A stretch of DNA of 64,000 nt from Corynebacterium provencense (GTDB lineage Bacteria > Actinomycetota > Actinomycetes > Mycobacteriales > Mycobacteriaceae): positions 296,924 through 360,923 of the forward strand of contig LT160593.1 in NCBI GenBank assembly GCA_900049755.1, given 5' to 3'. Shown here in pieces: positions 52,981-61,571 of the stretch. Numbering within the stretch: position 1 is the first letter of the stretch; every line of letters begins with the position of its first letter. Made by a program: the position numbers and the translations under genes. Below the pieces are notes generated by a model. That model searched no databases. It was not told the DNA's origin and saw only the letters and a program-made list of their open reading frames with translations.

Positions 52981-54333
52981 CTACCCTCCGTTGTTCGCGG
53001 CGTCCTCGACATCTTCGGTGACACGGACAAAGTCCTCGTAAGGGTCGTCGAGCCAGTTGTGCGGCAGTGAGACCCTGCCGGGGGAGCCCTGACGTCCGCG
53101 GGCACCGTCGGCGTCCACAGCTTTCGCCGTGGACCCGCGGACCGGGTCGAGGACCCGGCGCAGGTCGTCGAGGCTGTTGATCGTGCTCAGCTGCCGGCGC
53201 ATCTCCCCTCCGGCGGGGAAGCCGCGGAGGTACCAGGCGACATGTTTGCGGATGTCGCGGCTGGCGTGTTTCTCGCCGTCGTGTTCGGCGAGCAGTTCGG
53301 CGTGGCGCATGATCACGGAGGTGACCTCTCCGAGGGTCGGCTCTGCGGGTACCGGCCGTCCCTGCAGCTGGGCGGAGAGTTCGGCGAAGAGCCACGGACG
53401 TCCCAGGCAGCCCCGTCCGACGACGACACCGTCGCAGCCGGTCTGCTCCATCATGTCGGCGGCGTCGGTGGCCCGGAAGATGTCCCCGTTGCCGAGCACA
53501 GGGACGCCGGTGCCGGCCATGTGATCGACGAGTCTGGCGATCTGCGACCAGTCTGCCGACCCTGAGTAGCGTTGCGCGGCGGTACGGCCGTGGAGGGTCA
53601 CGGCGGCGGCACCTTCGGCCGCGGCGATACGGCCGGCGTCCAGGTGGGTGTGGTGGGTGTCGTCGATGCCGACGCGGAATTTCACGGTCACCGGCACGGC
53701 GTCGGGGCCGCTGCCACGTCCGGCGTCCTCGACGCCTCTGACGGCCGCGCCGACAGGACGCGGAGAAGAGGGGCGGGGAGGCCGGTCGGCTGGCTCTCAT
53801 ACACATCTAGATGGGTAAAAGGGACAGCCTCTGACGGCCGCGCCGACGACGGCGGCGAAGAGCCGGCGCTTGTACGGCAGGGCGGAACCACCTCCCCGGC
53901 GGGTGACCTTGGGGACCGGGCACCCGAAGTTCATGTCGATGTGGTCGGCCATGTCTTCCTCGGCGAGCATGCGGGCGGCCCGGTAGGTGTACTCCGGGTC
54001 TGTCGTGTAGAGCTGCAGACTGCGGGGGTTCTCGTCAGGGGCGAAGGACGCCATGTGCAGGGTGCGTGGGTTGCGTTCCACGAGCGCGCGGGCGGTGATC
54101 ATCTCGCAGACGTAGAGGCCGGCCGCTGTCCCGGTGTGCCTGCGCTCCTGTTCGCGGCAGAGGGTACGGAACGCCGTGTTCGTCACGCCGGCCATGGGGG
54201 CCAGGACGACGGGGGAGGCCAGTTCGAGCGGGCCGATCTTCAGTGCGGGTCGCGTCGGGGCAGGACGCCGCGACGCACCGCCGGGGGTGTGCGCTGTCGG
54301 GGTTTCAGGGGCGTCCGGGGTCGACACAGTCAC
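52981..54333 (-). pseudogene. dusB: tRNA-dihydrouridine synthase, interrupted by a 93-bp insertion
   Basis: Flavoenzyme reducing uridines in tRNA. The 5' part (start GTG near 54333) has LASPVVLAPMAGVTNTAFRT, ITARALVERN and the catalytic-Cys block IDMNFGCPVPKVTRRGGGSA; the 3' part has VTVKFRVGIDDTHHTH, GAAAVTLHGRTAAQRYSGSA, PVLGNGDIF and VGRGCLGRPWLF. They are separated by an insertion that causes a stop (reads VRGCPFYPSRCV). A 21-bp direct repeat (53734-53754 and 53827-53847) flanks it; removing one repeat plus the insert (93 bp, 31 codons) restores one continuous 419-residue frame. In C. glutamicum the gene is intact at this position. Confidence 0.85.
53734..53847. other. Insertion in dusB: 21-bp direct repeat, 35-bp unplaced segment and Tn5 mosaic-end-like pair
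   Basis: The segment 53790-53827 matches two head-to-head Tn5 mosaic ends at 33 of 38 positions by hand alignment (it contains CTCATACACATCTAGATG) and reads FTHLDVYESQ in one frame. Between it and the first 21-bp repeat lies about 35 bp of GC-rich sequence that belongs to neither side of dusB. This structure is typical of a library chimera, not of a transposon: there is no transposase and no 9-bp target duplication. Confidence 0.8.
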
Positions 54334-54620
54334 CGGCCGATTCTCACACCGGGTACCCGGCGGGCGCAATTCAGGGTGCATGTCACGCATGTCAGAGCCT
54401 GTGGACAACGTGGGTGTGGCGTCCGGGGGTGGTTAAGGGTACCCGGGTTCCCAGTGACTTCATCGGCGTAACTAGGCTGGGGTGCAACTCGTCACAGTCC
54501 CCGGAAAATGCGGGAAAACACTGCTGTGATCCGGGCAGTGCGGTAAGCGGACGTCTTCTGCGATACTGGGCTGCCGAGTACGTTTTTGACGATTAAACGA
54601 GATCCACACAAGGAGAGCCA

Positions 54621-56123
54621 GTGTCAGAGCGCATCAGGAACCAGGCCCTGAAGTCCAAGGTCATGACCGCTGAAGAAGCGGTGCAGTTCATCAGTAACGG
54701 TGACATGATCGGGACCTCCGGATTCACCGGTGCCGGCTACCCGAAGGGCATGCCCGCGGCCATCGCCGCGAAAGCCCGTGAAGCGCACGAGCGTGGTGAG
54801 GAATGGGCCGTGAAGATCCTCACCGGAGCCTCCACCGCCCCCGAGAACGACGGCGTCCTCGCCGAAGCGGATGCCGTGAGCTTCCGATCCCCGTTCAACA
54901 CCGACCCCAAGATGCGCGCGAAGATCAACGAGGGCAAGGTGAAGTACACCGACATCCACCTCTCGGAGCTCGGCATGTACGTCCAGGAGGGCTTCTTCGG
55001 CCACATGGATGTCGCGATCGTGGAGGCTGTGGCCATCCGCGAGGACGGCAGCATCGTCCCCTCCTCGGCGGTGGGCAACAACATCGAGTACATGGACGCC
55101 GCCGACCGCATCATCATCGAGATCAACGAGTGGCAGGCCGCCGAACTCGAGGGGATGCACGACATCTACCGGATGCCCATGCCGGGGGCCCGGGTTCCGC
55201 TGCCGATCGTGAGCCCGGGGGACCGCATCGGCACGACCTCGATCGACATCGACCCGGAGAAAGTCGTCGCCGTCGTCTTCACCGACGGTCCCGACCGCAA
55301 CGCCCCCTTCAAGCCCGTCGACGAGACCTCCAGGGCCATTGCGGGCCACCTCCTCGACTTCCTGGAGGGTGAGGTCACCGCGGGCCGTCTCGCCTACGAC
55401 CGTCTGATCCTGCAGAACGGTGTCGGAAATGTGCCGAACGCCGTGCTCGCCGGCCTGCTGGACTCGAAGTTCGAGAACATCACCGCCTACACCGAGGTCA
55501 TCCAGGACGGCATGCTCGACCTCATCGACGCCGGCAAGATGACCATGGCGTCCGCCACCTCGTTCTGTCTGTCGCTGGACGCCGCACACCGGATGAACGA
55601 CGACGCGACCCGCTACAAGAACCACATCGTCCTGCGTCCGCAGCAGGTCTCCAACCACCCGGAGGTCATCCGCCGACTGGCACCGATCGGCATCAACGGG
55701 ATGATCGAGGCGGACATCTACGGCAACGTGAACTCCACCAACGTCGCCGGATCCAAGATGATGAACGGCATCGGCGGGTCCGGGGACTTCACCCGCAACG
55801 CCTACATCTCCTCCTTCGTCACTCCCGCGGTGGCGAAGAACGGCGACATCTCCGCGATCGTGCCCTTCGCCTCCCACGTGGACCACTCCGAGCATGACGT
55901 GAAACTGATCGTGACCGAGTACGGCTACGCGGACCTCCGCGGACTGTGCCCGCGGGACAGGGTTCAGAAGATCATCGCGATCGCCGACCCGGAGTACCGG
56001 CCGCTGCTGGAGGAGTACGTCGAGTACGCCTCGAAGTCGAAGGCCCGGCACACCCCGCACGACCTCTCCCGTGCCTTCGAGTTCCACACCCGGTTCCTGG
56101 AGACCGGGTCGATGAAGAAGTAG
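54621..56123 (+). CDS. actA: Acetyl-CoA hydrolase/succinyl-CoA:acetate CoA-transferase, copy 1
   Basis: Class I CoA-transferase moving CoA between acetyl-CoA and other carboxylates such as succinate or propionate, used in acetate metabolism. The 500-residue chain has GTSGFTGAGYPKGMPAAIA, HLSELGMYVQEGFFG, VPSSAVGNNIEYMDAAD, NGVGNVPNAVLAGLLDSKF, the catalytic Glu in AYTEVIQDGMLDLIDAG and GGSGDFTRNAYIS. The gene sits next to dusB and phoU exactly as actA (cg2840) does in C. glutamicum. The GTG start follows AAGGAGAG by about 7 nt. A Rho-independent terminator follows. Confidence 0.93.
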   Translation: MSERIRNQALKSKVMTAEEAVQFISNGDMIGTSGFTGAGYPKGMPAAIAAKAREAHERGEEWAVKILTGASTAPENDGVLAEADAVSFRSPFNTDPKMRAKINEGKVKYTDIHLSELGMYVQEGFFGHMDVAIVEAVAIREDGSIVPSSAVGNNIEYMDAADRIIIEINEWQAAELEGMHDIYRMPMPGARVPLPIVSPGDRIGTTSIDIDPEKVVAVVFTDGPDRNAPFKPVDETSRAIAGHLLDFLEGEVTAGRLAYDRLILQNGVGNVPNAVLAGLLDSKFENITAYTEVIQDGMLDLIDAGKMTMASATSFCLSLDAAHRMNDDATRYKNHIVLRPQQVSNHPEVIRRLAPIGINGMIEADIYGNVNSTNVAGSKMMNGIGGSGDFTRNAYISSFVTPAVAKNGDISAIVPFASHVDHSEHDVKLIVTEYGYADLRGLCPRDRVQKIIAIADPEYRPLLEEYVEYASKSKARHTPHDLSRAFEFHTRFLETGSMKK

Positions 56124-56157
56124 CCCGGTGACGGGGTGACCCCGTCCGTCTGACGGC

Positions 56158-56192
56158 CCCGCCGGTACGCGTCCCGCGTCCGGCGGGTTTTT
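56158..56192 (+). terminator. Rho-independent terminator after the first CoA-transferase gene
   Basis: CCCGCCGG (56158-56165) and CCGGCGGG (56180-56187) form an 8-bp GC stem with a 14-nt loop, followed directly by TTTTT. It is the clearest intrinsic terminator in the window. Confidence 0.85.
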
Positions 56193-56261
56193 CGTGTGTC
56201 GGCCCGCATCGTTCCGCCACCCCCGAAAAGTGTGGAGCAGGAAAGCAAAGTAGTCCGTCTC

Positions 56262-56267
56262 TATAAT
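56262..56267 (+). promoter_or_regulatory. Consensus -10 box of the second CoA-transferase gene
   Basis: A perfect TATAAT, 108 bp before the ATG at 56376; no good -35 is seen. Its presence after a terminator shows the second copy has its own promoter. Confidence 0.65.
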
Positions 56268-56290
56268 GGAAGTCACGTTCGTGGCTGCAT

Positions 56291-56306
56291 CGTGATGTAC
56301 ATCACC
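56291..56306 (+). promoter_or_regulatory. GlxR (CRP-type) binding site in the leader of the second CoA-transferase gene
   Basis: GTGATGTACATCAC is a perfect 14-bp palindrome that fits the core of the GlxR consensus TGTGANNTANNTCACA, with only the outermost bases differing. It lies about 17 bp downstream of the presumed transcription start, where binding would repress. Confidence 0.6.
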
Positions 56307-56375
56307 TGTGCTGCGGTCACAGCAGAACACCCACAGAAAGACTCCCCCAGAAAGACTCCCACGAGAGGACACACC

Positions 56376-57902
56376 ATGTCAGACAGCACGTCAGACAGCT
56401 CAGGCAGGATCGCCCACCCCGGTCTGCGGGCCAAGGTCATGAGCCCCGACGAGGCGGCGACCTTCATCAATGACGGAGACCTCGTCGGAATGTCGGGGTT
56501 CACCGGTGCCGGGTACCCCAAGGTGCTTCCCACCGCGATCGCCGCACGGGCCAGGGAATTCCATGCCAGAGGAGACAGCTTCGCCATCTCACTGCTCACC
56601 GGAGCATCCACCTCCGCCGAACTGGACGGCGAACTGGCGGACGCGGACGCCGTGAAATTCCGGGCCCCGTACCAGTCCGACCCGCTGATGCGCGAGAAGA
56701 TCAACTCCGGAAAAATGAAGTACGCCGACATTCACCTCTCCCACCTCGGAATGATGGTCCAGGAGGGCTTCTTCGGCACAATGGACGTCGCCATCGTCGA
56801 AGTCACCCGGATACTCGAGGACGGGCGGATCGTCCCGTCGTCGTCGGTGGGCAACAACGTCGAGTACCTTGACGCCGCGGAGAAGATCATCCTCGGAGTC
56901 AACTCGTGGCAGTCCGAGGAGCTCGAGGGCATGCACGACATCTACCGGATCCCCCTGCCCGGCCACCGCCGCCCGATCCCGATCAACGACGTGGGGGACC
57001 GGATCGGATCCCCGTACATCGACTTCGACATCTCGAAGGTCGTCGCCGTCGTCGAAACCGACTCCCCCGACCGCAACGCCCCGTTCAAACCCGCCGACGA
57101 AACCTCGCGGAAGATCGCCGGGAACTTCCTCGACTTCCTGGAAGGAGAAGTGTCCGCGGGACGTCTCAGCTACGACCGGTACATCATGCAGTCCGGGGTC
57201 GGCAACGTCCCCAACGCCGTGATGGCGGGCCTGCTGGACTCGAAGTTCGAGAACATCACCGCCTACACCGAGGTGATCCAGGACGGCATGCTCGACCTCA
57301 TCGACGCCGGCAAGATGACCGTGGCGTCCGCCACCTCCTTCTCCCTGTCCCCCGAGTACGCGGAGAAGATGAACCGTGAGGCCCGGCGGTACCGTGAACA
57401 CATCATCCTGCGCCCCCAGCAGGTCTCCAACCACCCCGAGGTGATCCGGCGCCTCGGCCTCATCGCCACCAACGGGATGATCGAGGCGGACATCTACGGC
57501 AACATCAACTCCACCAACGTCATCGGATCCAGGGTGATGAACGGCATCGGCGGGTCCGGTGACTTCACCCGCAACGCCTACATCTCCTCCTTCATCAGTC
57601 CCGCCGTCGCCAAGGGCGGCAAGCTCTCCGCGATCGTGCCCTACGTCACCCACACCGATCACACCGAACACGACGTGATGGTCGTCATCACCGAATACGG
57701 GTACGCAGACCTGCGCGGACTTGCCCCGCGGGACCGGGCGGAGAAGATGATCGCCATCGCCGCCCCTGAGTACCGGCCCCTGCTGGAGGAGTACGTGGAC
57801 ATGGCGGGCCAGGGGGAGTTCCTGCAGACCCCGCACGCCCTGGACCACGTCTTCGATTTCCAGAAGCGCTTCGTCGAGACTGGGTCAATGCTGCCGCAGT
57901 GA
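56376..57902 (+). CDS. Acetyl-CoA hydrolase/CoA-transferase, copy 2 (tandem paralogue)
   Basis: Very close to its upstream neighbour throughout: GMSGFTGAGYPKVLPTAIA, MMVQEGFFGTMDVAIVE, QSGVGNVPNAVMAGLLDSKF and the catalytic-Glu segment AYTEVIQDGMLDLIDAG all align without gaps. The ATG at 56376 (MSDSTSDSSGRIAHPGLRAK) follows ACGAGAGGAC; upstream reading frame is leader. Length is 508, 8 residues longer at the N-terminus. It has its own TATAAT promoter and a GlxR-like site, so the two copies can be expressed independently, perhaps for different acyl groups (acetate and propionate) or growth phases; this is inference. Confidence 0.9.
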   Translation: MSDSTSDSSGRIAHPGLRAKVMSPDEAATFINDGDLVGMSGFTGAGYPKVLPTAIAARAREFHARGDSFAISLLTGASTSAELDGELADADAVKFRAPYQSDPLMREKINSGKMKYADIHLSHLGMMVQEGFFGTMDVAIVEVTRILEDGRIVPSSSVGNNVEYLDAAEKIILGVNSWQSEELEGMHDIYRIPLPGHRRPIPINDVGDRIGSPYIDFDISKVVAVVETDSPDRNAPFKPADETSRKIAGNFLDFLEGEVSAGRLSYDRYIMQSGVGNVPNAVMAGLLDSKFENITAYTEVIQDGMLDLIDAGKMTVASATSFSLSPEYAEKMNREARRYREHIILRPQQVSNHPEVIRRLGLIATNGMIEADIYGNINSTNVIGSRVMNGIGGSGDFTRNAYISSFISPAVAKGGKLSAIVPYVTHTDHTEHDVMVVITEYGYADLRGLAPRDRAEKMIAIAAPEYRPLLEEYVDMAGQGEFLQTPHALDHVFDFQKRFVETGSMLPQ

Positions 57903-57966
57903 GTTGGTCAGGGGTGGCGCACACCTGTCCTCCGGTGTGCGCTACACTCTTCCTCGACAGTGGTAC

Positions 57967-58039
57967 GGGCCTCTAGCTCAGTTGGTAGAGCTACGGACTT
58001 TTAATCCGCAGGTCGTGGGTTCGAGCCCCACGGGGCCCA
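57967..58039 (+). tRNA. tRNA-Lys (anticodon TTT)
   Basis: A 73-nt cloverleaf folds by hand: acceptor GGGCCTC with GGGGCCC (one U-G pair), D-arm GCTC/GAGC, anticodon loop CTTTTAA with anticodon TTT, T-arm GTGGG-TTCGAGC-CCCAC and discriminator A. CCA is not fully encoded. The first pair of the anticodon stem is A-C, a mismatch, while the other four pairs are normal. Codons AAA/AAG are decoded. Confidence 0.9.
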
Positions 58040-58046
58040 CCGGTAC

Positions 58047-58104
58047 AGGCGCTGTCACACCACGATCCCGGGCGTCACGCCCGGGTGGAGGTGTGACAGC
58101 GCCT
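58047..58104 (+). terminator. Large hairpin after tRNA-Lys
   Basis: Outer arms AGGCGCTGTCACACC (58047-58061) and GGTGTGACAGCGCCT (58090-58104) pair perfectly, and inner arms CCCGGGCG and CGCCCGGG (58067-58085) form a second stem around TCA. No T-run follows. It begins 8 nt after the tRNA and probably ends its transcript. Confidence 0.65.
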
Positions 58105-58241
58105 CTGTCATTCCCGGGGTCTGCCTGACCGTGGCGTCCTCAACCCCGGCCGGGGGTGAAACCCAACACCGGCGCCGTCGTCCTTTCCGCATACGCTGCT
58201 ACCCTCGGGGGCACTTGCAGTGGCGGACGAGCGGGACGGCA

Positions 58242-59075
58242 GTGAGGACGACAGCGGTGGAACCGAACCGACGACCGGTCTTCTTCGTCTCGGACAGCAC
58301 GGGGATCACCGCTGAGACCTTCGGCAACGCACTGCTGGCACAGTTCCCGGACTTCACCTTCCGCCGTCGCCACCTGCCGTTCGTCGACTCGGTCGAGGCC
58401 GCACGGTCGGCCGTCGCCCGCATCACCCGGGAAACCGGGGGTGGCGGTCCGACCCCGCTGGTGTTCCTCACCGTCCGCGACCCGGCCGTCGCATCCGAAC
58501 TGGCGACCGCCCCCGGTGAGGTCGTCGACCTCCTCGGACCACACCTCACACGGCTGGAGAAGATCCTGGGTACCGCAAGAACAGGAAATGACACCGCATA
58601 CCACCGGGTCGGAGACCTGGCGCGATACCACGACAGGATCGACGCAGTCGAGTTCTCCGTCGCCCACGACGACGCCACCAGCCTCGCCGACCTCGACCGG
58701 GCCGACCTCATCCTCCTGGCCCCGTCGCGCTGCGGAAAGACCCCGACCGCGATGTACCTGGCACTCCAGCACGGCCTGCGGGTCGCCAACTATCCGCTCA
58801 CCGAGGACGACACCCCCGGCGAGCTGCCCGCCGTCCTGCGACCGCACAGGGACCGCCTCTTCGGACTGACGACCACCCCGGCCCGGCTCAGCCAGGTCAG
58901 AGGTGAACGCCGACCCGGAAGCGGCTACGCCAGTCTCTCCCGCTGCCGGGCTGAACTGCGGTCCGCCGAACAGCTCTACCGGAGCAACGGCATCCCCTCC
59001 ATCGACTCACACGCCATGAGCGTGGAGGAGATGGCGAGCATCATCCTGACAACCATGGACCTGCGCCACACCTGA
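58242..59075 (+). CDS. ppsR: PEP synthase regulatory protein (bifunctional kinase/pyrophosphorylase, DUF299)
   Basis: Inactivates PEP synthase by ADP-dependent phosphorylation of a Thr near the catalytic His and reactivates it by phosphate-dependent removal. The 277-residue product has [30 protein letters not shown], the P-loop-type segment [17 protein letters not shown] (family members usually read GVSRxxKTP) and [18 protein letters not shown]. Start is uncertain: GTG at 58242 or at 58257; the frame is open further upstream. It lies 29 nt before ppsA, its predicted target, so both form an operon. Confidence 0.88.
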   Translation: MRTTAVEPNRRPVFFVSDSTGITAETFGNALLAQFPDFTFRRRHLPFVDSVEAARSAVARITRETGGGGPTPLVFLTVRDPAVASELATAPGEVVDLLGPHLTRLEKILGTARTGNDTAYHRVGDLARYHDRIDAVEFSVAHDDATSLADLDRADLILLAPSRCGKTPTAMYLALQHGLRVANYPLTEDDTPGELPAVLRPHRDRLFGLTTTPARLSQVRGERRPGSGYASLSRCRAELRSAEQLYRSNGIPSIDSHAMSVEEMASIILTTMDLRHT

Positions 59076-59104
59076 GCAGGCGACCTCTGAGAAAGGACCA
59101 CCCC

Positions 59105-61552
59105 ATGTCCACCACCGTCAACGTCCTCGACTTCACCCGGATCGGAATGGACGACGTACCCCGTGTGGGAGGCAAGAACGCCTCCCTCGGCGAAATGGTC
59201 GTCCACCTCGCGGACGCGGGCGTCCGCGTCCCGGGAGGATTCGCCACCACCGCCGACGCCTACCGCGACTTCCTCGCCGTCGGCGGTCTGGACCGTGAGA
59301 TCAGCGGACTCCTCACCGGCCTCGACATCGACGACGTCAACGAACTGGCCCGCCGAGGTGCCCTGATCCGTTCGCGGATCATGGAACAGCCCTTCCCCGA
59401 CGCCCTGGAGAAGGACATCCGTGACGCCTACGCCGCACTCGTCGCCGCCGACCCGGACCCCGACCAGGTCACCTGGGCGGTACGGTCCAGTGCGACAGCC
59501 GAGGACCTCCCCGACGCCTCCTTCGCAGGCCAGCAGGAGACCTACCTGAACATCGGCGGGATCGACAACATCCTCCGGGCCGTGAAGGCAGTGTTTGCCT
59601 CCCTCTACAACGACAGAGCCATCGCCTACCGGGTCCACAACGGATTCCGGCATGACGATGTCGCACTGTCCGCCGGAGTGCAGCGCATGGTGCGAACGGA
59701 CATCGGGGCGTCCGGAGTGATGTTCACGGTGGACACCGAATCCGGGTTCGACAGGGCAGTCTTCGTCACCGCCTCCTACGGGCTCGGAGAGGCCGTCGTC
59801 CAGGGCGCCGTGAACCCCGACGAGTTCTACGTCTCGAAACCGGCCCTCCGCGCGGGAAAGACAGGGAAGGACGCCGTACTCTCCCGGACCGTCGGCGGGA
59901 AAGCCGTGGCCATGCGCTACGCCGGAGGTTCGGACATCGACTCCGCCACCAGATGGGAGGACGTCCCCGAAGAGGACCGCCGCCGGTTCTGTGTCACCGA
60001 CGAGGAGGTCACCGAACTGGCCCGCCACGCCATGGCGATCGAGGACCACTACGGCAGGCCCATGGACATCGAGTGGGGACGCGACGGACTCGACGGAAAG
60101 CTCTACATCCTCCAGGCACGCCCGGAGACAGTTGTCTCACGACGTACAGGTCAGGCCCTGTCGCGCTTCGAGATCGACAAGGACGCCACGGCACAGGCCG
60201 AGGTACTCGCCGAGGGCCGCTCGATCGGTCAGCGGGTCGGATCAGGACCGGTGCGGGTCCTGCGGTCCCTCGACGACATGGACCGGATGAAACCCGGCGA
60301 CGTCCTCGTCGCCGAGATCACCGACCCGGACTGGGAACCGGTGATGAAGCGGGCGTCCGCCATCATCACCGAACGGGGCGGGAGGACCTGCCACGCCGCG
60401 ATCATCGCCCGGGAACTGGGCGTCCCCGCGATCGTGGGCACCGGGGACGCGACCACGGTGCTGACCGACGGCGAAGAGGTCACGGTCTCCTGCGCCGAGG
60501 GGGACACCGGACGGGTGTACCGGGGCGTCCTCCCGTACGAGGAGAAGACCACCGACGCCGGGGACATGCCGGACATCCCGGTGAAGATCATGATGAATGT
60601 CGCCACCCCCGACCAGGCCTTCTCCTTCTCCTCACTGCCGAACGACGGTGTCGGGCTGGCCAGGATGGAGTTCATCATCAACCGCCAGATCGGGGTCCAC
60701 CCCCGGGCACTGCTGGACAGAGACACCCTCACCCCCGAACTCCGCCGCCGGGTGGACACCATCACCGCCGCCTACCCGGACCCCCGCGAATTCTTCATCC
60801 GCCGCGTCGTCGAGGGAGTGGCCACCATCGCCGCCGCCTTCGACCCGAAACCGGTCATCGTCCGGCTCTCGGACTTCAAGACCAACGAGTACGCCAACCT
60901 CCTCGCCGGCGACCTCTACGAGCCGGAGGAGGAGAACCCGATGCTCGGCTACCGGGGGGCGGCGCGCTATGTCTCCGAGGACTTCCGCGACTGCTTCGCC
61001 ATGGAATGTGAGGCACTGCGCCGGGTCCGGGAGGACATGGGACTGACCAACGTGAAGATCATGATCCCCTTCGTCCGCACGACCGCCGAACTCGACGACG
61101 TGCTGGAGCTCATGGCGTCCCACGGCCTGTCCCGCGGCAGCGGCGGGGACACCACCGGCCGGGGCGCCCTGGAAATCGTGATGATGTGCGAGGTCCCGTC
61201 GAACTACCTCCTCGCAGACGAGTTCCTTGACCGGGTGGACGGTTTCTCCATCGGCTCCAACGACATGACCCAGCTCATACTCGGGGTCGACAGGGACTCC
61301 GGTCTCGTCGCCCACGACTTCGACGAGCGGAACCCTGCCGTGCTCAAGGTCCTGGAGTCGGCCGTCACCTCCTGCACCTCGCGCGGAAAATACGTGGGAA
61401 TCTGCGGACAGGGCCCGTCCGATCACCCCGACCTCGCCGCCTGGCTGGTCGAACGCGGGATCGTCTCCCTGTCCCTCACCCCGGACACCGTCGTACAGAC
61501 CTGGCTGTCACTGGCCGACCAGAGCGACCGGGAAGGGGGAAACAGGTCATGA
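59105..61552 (+). CDS. ppsA: Phosphoenolpyruvate synthase
   Basis: Makes PEP from pyruvate and ATP for gluconeogenesis. Domains in 815 residues: N-terminal ATP-grasp ([33 protein letters not shown], split at [19 protein letters not shown]), the swivelling phosphohistidine domain with [21 protein letters not shown] (His430; the Thr before Cys-His is the likely PpsR target) and the PEP/pyruvate-binding barrel with [19 protein letters not shown] and the catalytic Cys767 in [16 protein letters not shown] precedes the ATG. With ppsR it suggests growth on organic acids or lipids, in line with the CoA-transferases and lipid genes. Confidence 0.95.
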   Translation: MSTTVNVLDFTRIGMDDVPRVGGKNASLGEMVVHLADAGVRVPGGFATTADAYRDFLAVGGLDREISGLLTGLDIDDVNELARRGALIRSRIMEQPFPDALEKDIRDAYAALVAADPDPDQVTWAVRSSATAEDLPDASFAGQQETYLNIGGIDNILRAVKAVFASLYNDRAIAYRVHNGFRHDDVALSAGVQRMVRTDIGASGVMFTVDTESGFDRAVFVTASYGLGEAVVQGAVNPDEFYVSKPALRAGKTGKDAVLSRTVGGKAVAMRYAGGSDIDSATRWEDVPEEDRRRFCVTDEEVTELARHAMAIEDHYGRPMDIEWGRDGLDGKLYILQARPETVVSRRTGQALSRFEIDKDATAQAEVLAEGRSIGQRVGSGPVRVLRSLDDMDRMKPGDVLVAEITDPDWEPVMKRASAIITERGGRTCHAAIIARELGVPAIVGTGDATTVLTDGEEVTVSCAEGDTGRVYRGVLPYEEKTTDAGDMPDIPVKIMMNVATPDQAFSFSSLPNDGVGLARMEFIINRQIGVHPRALLDRDTLTPELRRRVDTITAAYPDPREFFIRRVVEGVATIAAAFDPKPVIVRLSDFKTNEYANLLAGDLYEPEEENPMLGYRGAARYVSEDFRDCFAMECEALRRVREDMGLTNVKIMIPFVRTTAELDDVLELMASHGLSRGSGGDTTGRGALEIVMMCEVPSNYLLADEFLDRVDGFSIGSNDMTQLILGVDRDSGLVAHDFDERNPAVLKVLESAVTSCTSRGKYVGICGQGPSDHPDLAAWLVERGIVSLSLTPDTVVQTWLSLADQSDREGGNRS

Positions 61553-61571
61553 GCTGCGGTATCATGACCAG

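Noticed and set aside
53734..53847. A mobile element or MITE in dusB
   Set aside because: There is no transposase, no 9-bp target duplication and no terminal repeats of a known insertion sequence; the match to paired Tn5 mosaic ends and the unplaced 35 bp favour a library chimera.
54334..54620. A riboswitch or RamB/GlxR site before the first CoA-transferase gene
   Set aside because: A TCACAG...CTGTGA pair is present but with a spacing of over 20 nt, which fits neither regulator; no riboswitch core was seen.
56311..56326. A second GlxR site (CTGTG...CACAG)
   Set aside because: The half-site spacing is one base short of the GlxR consensus; only the palindrome at 56292-56305 fits.
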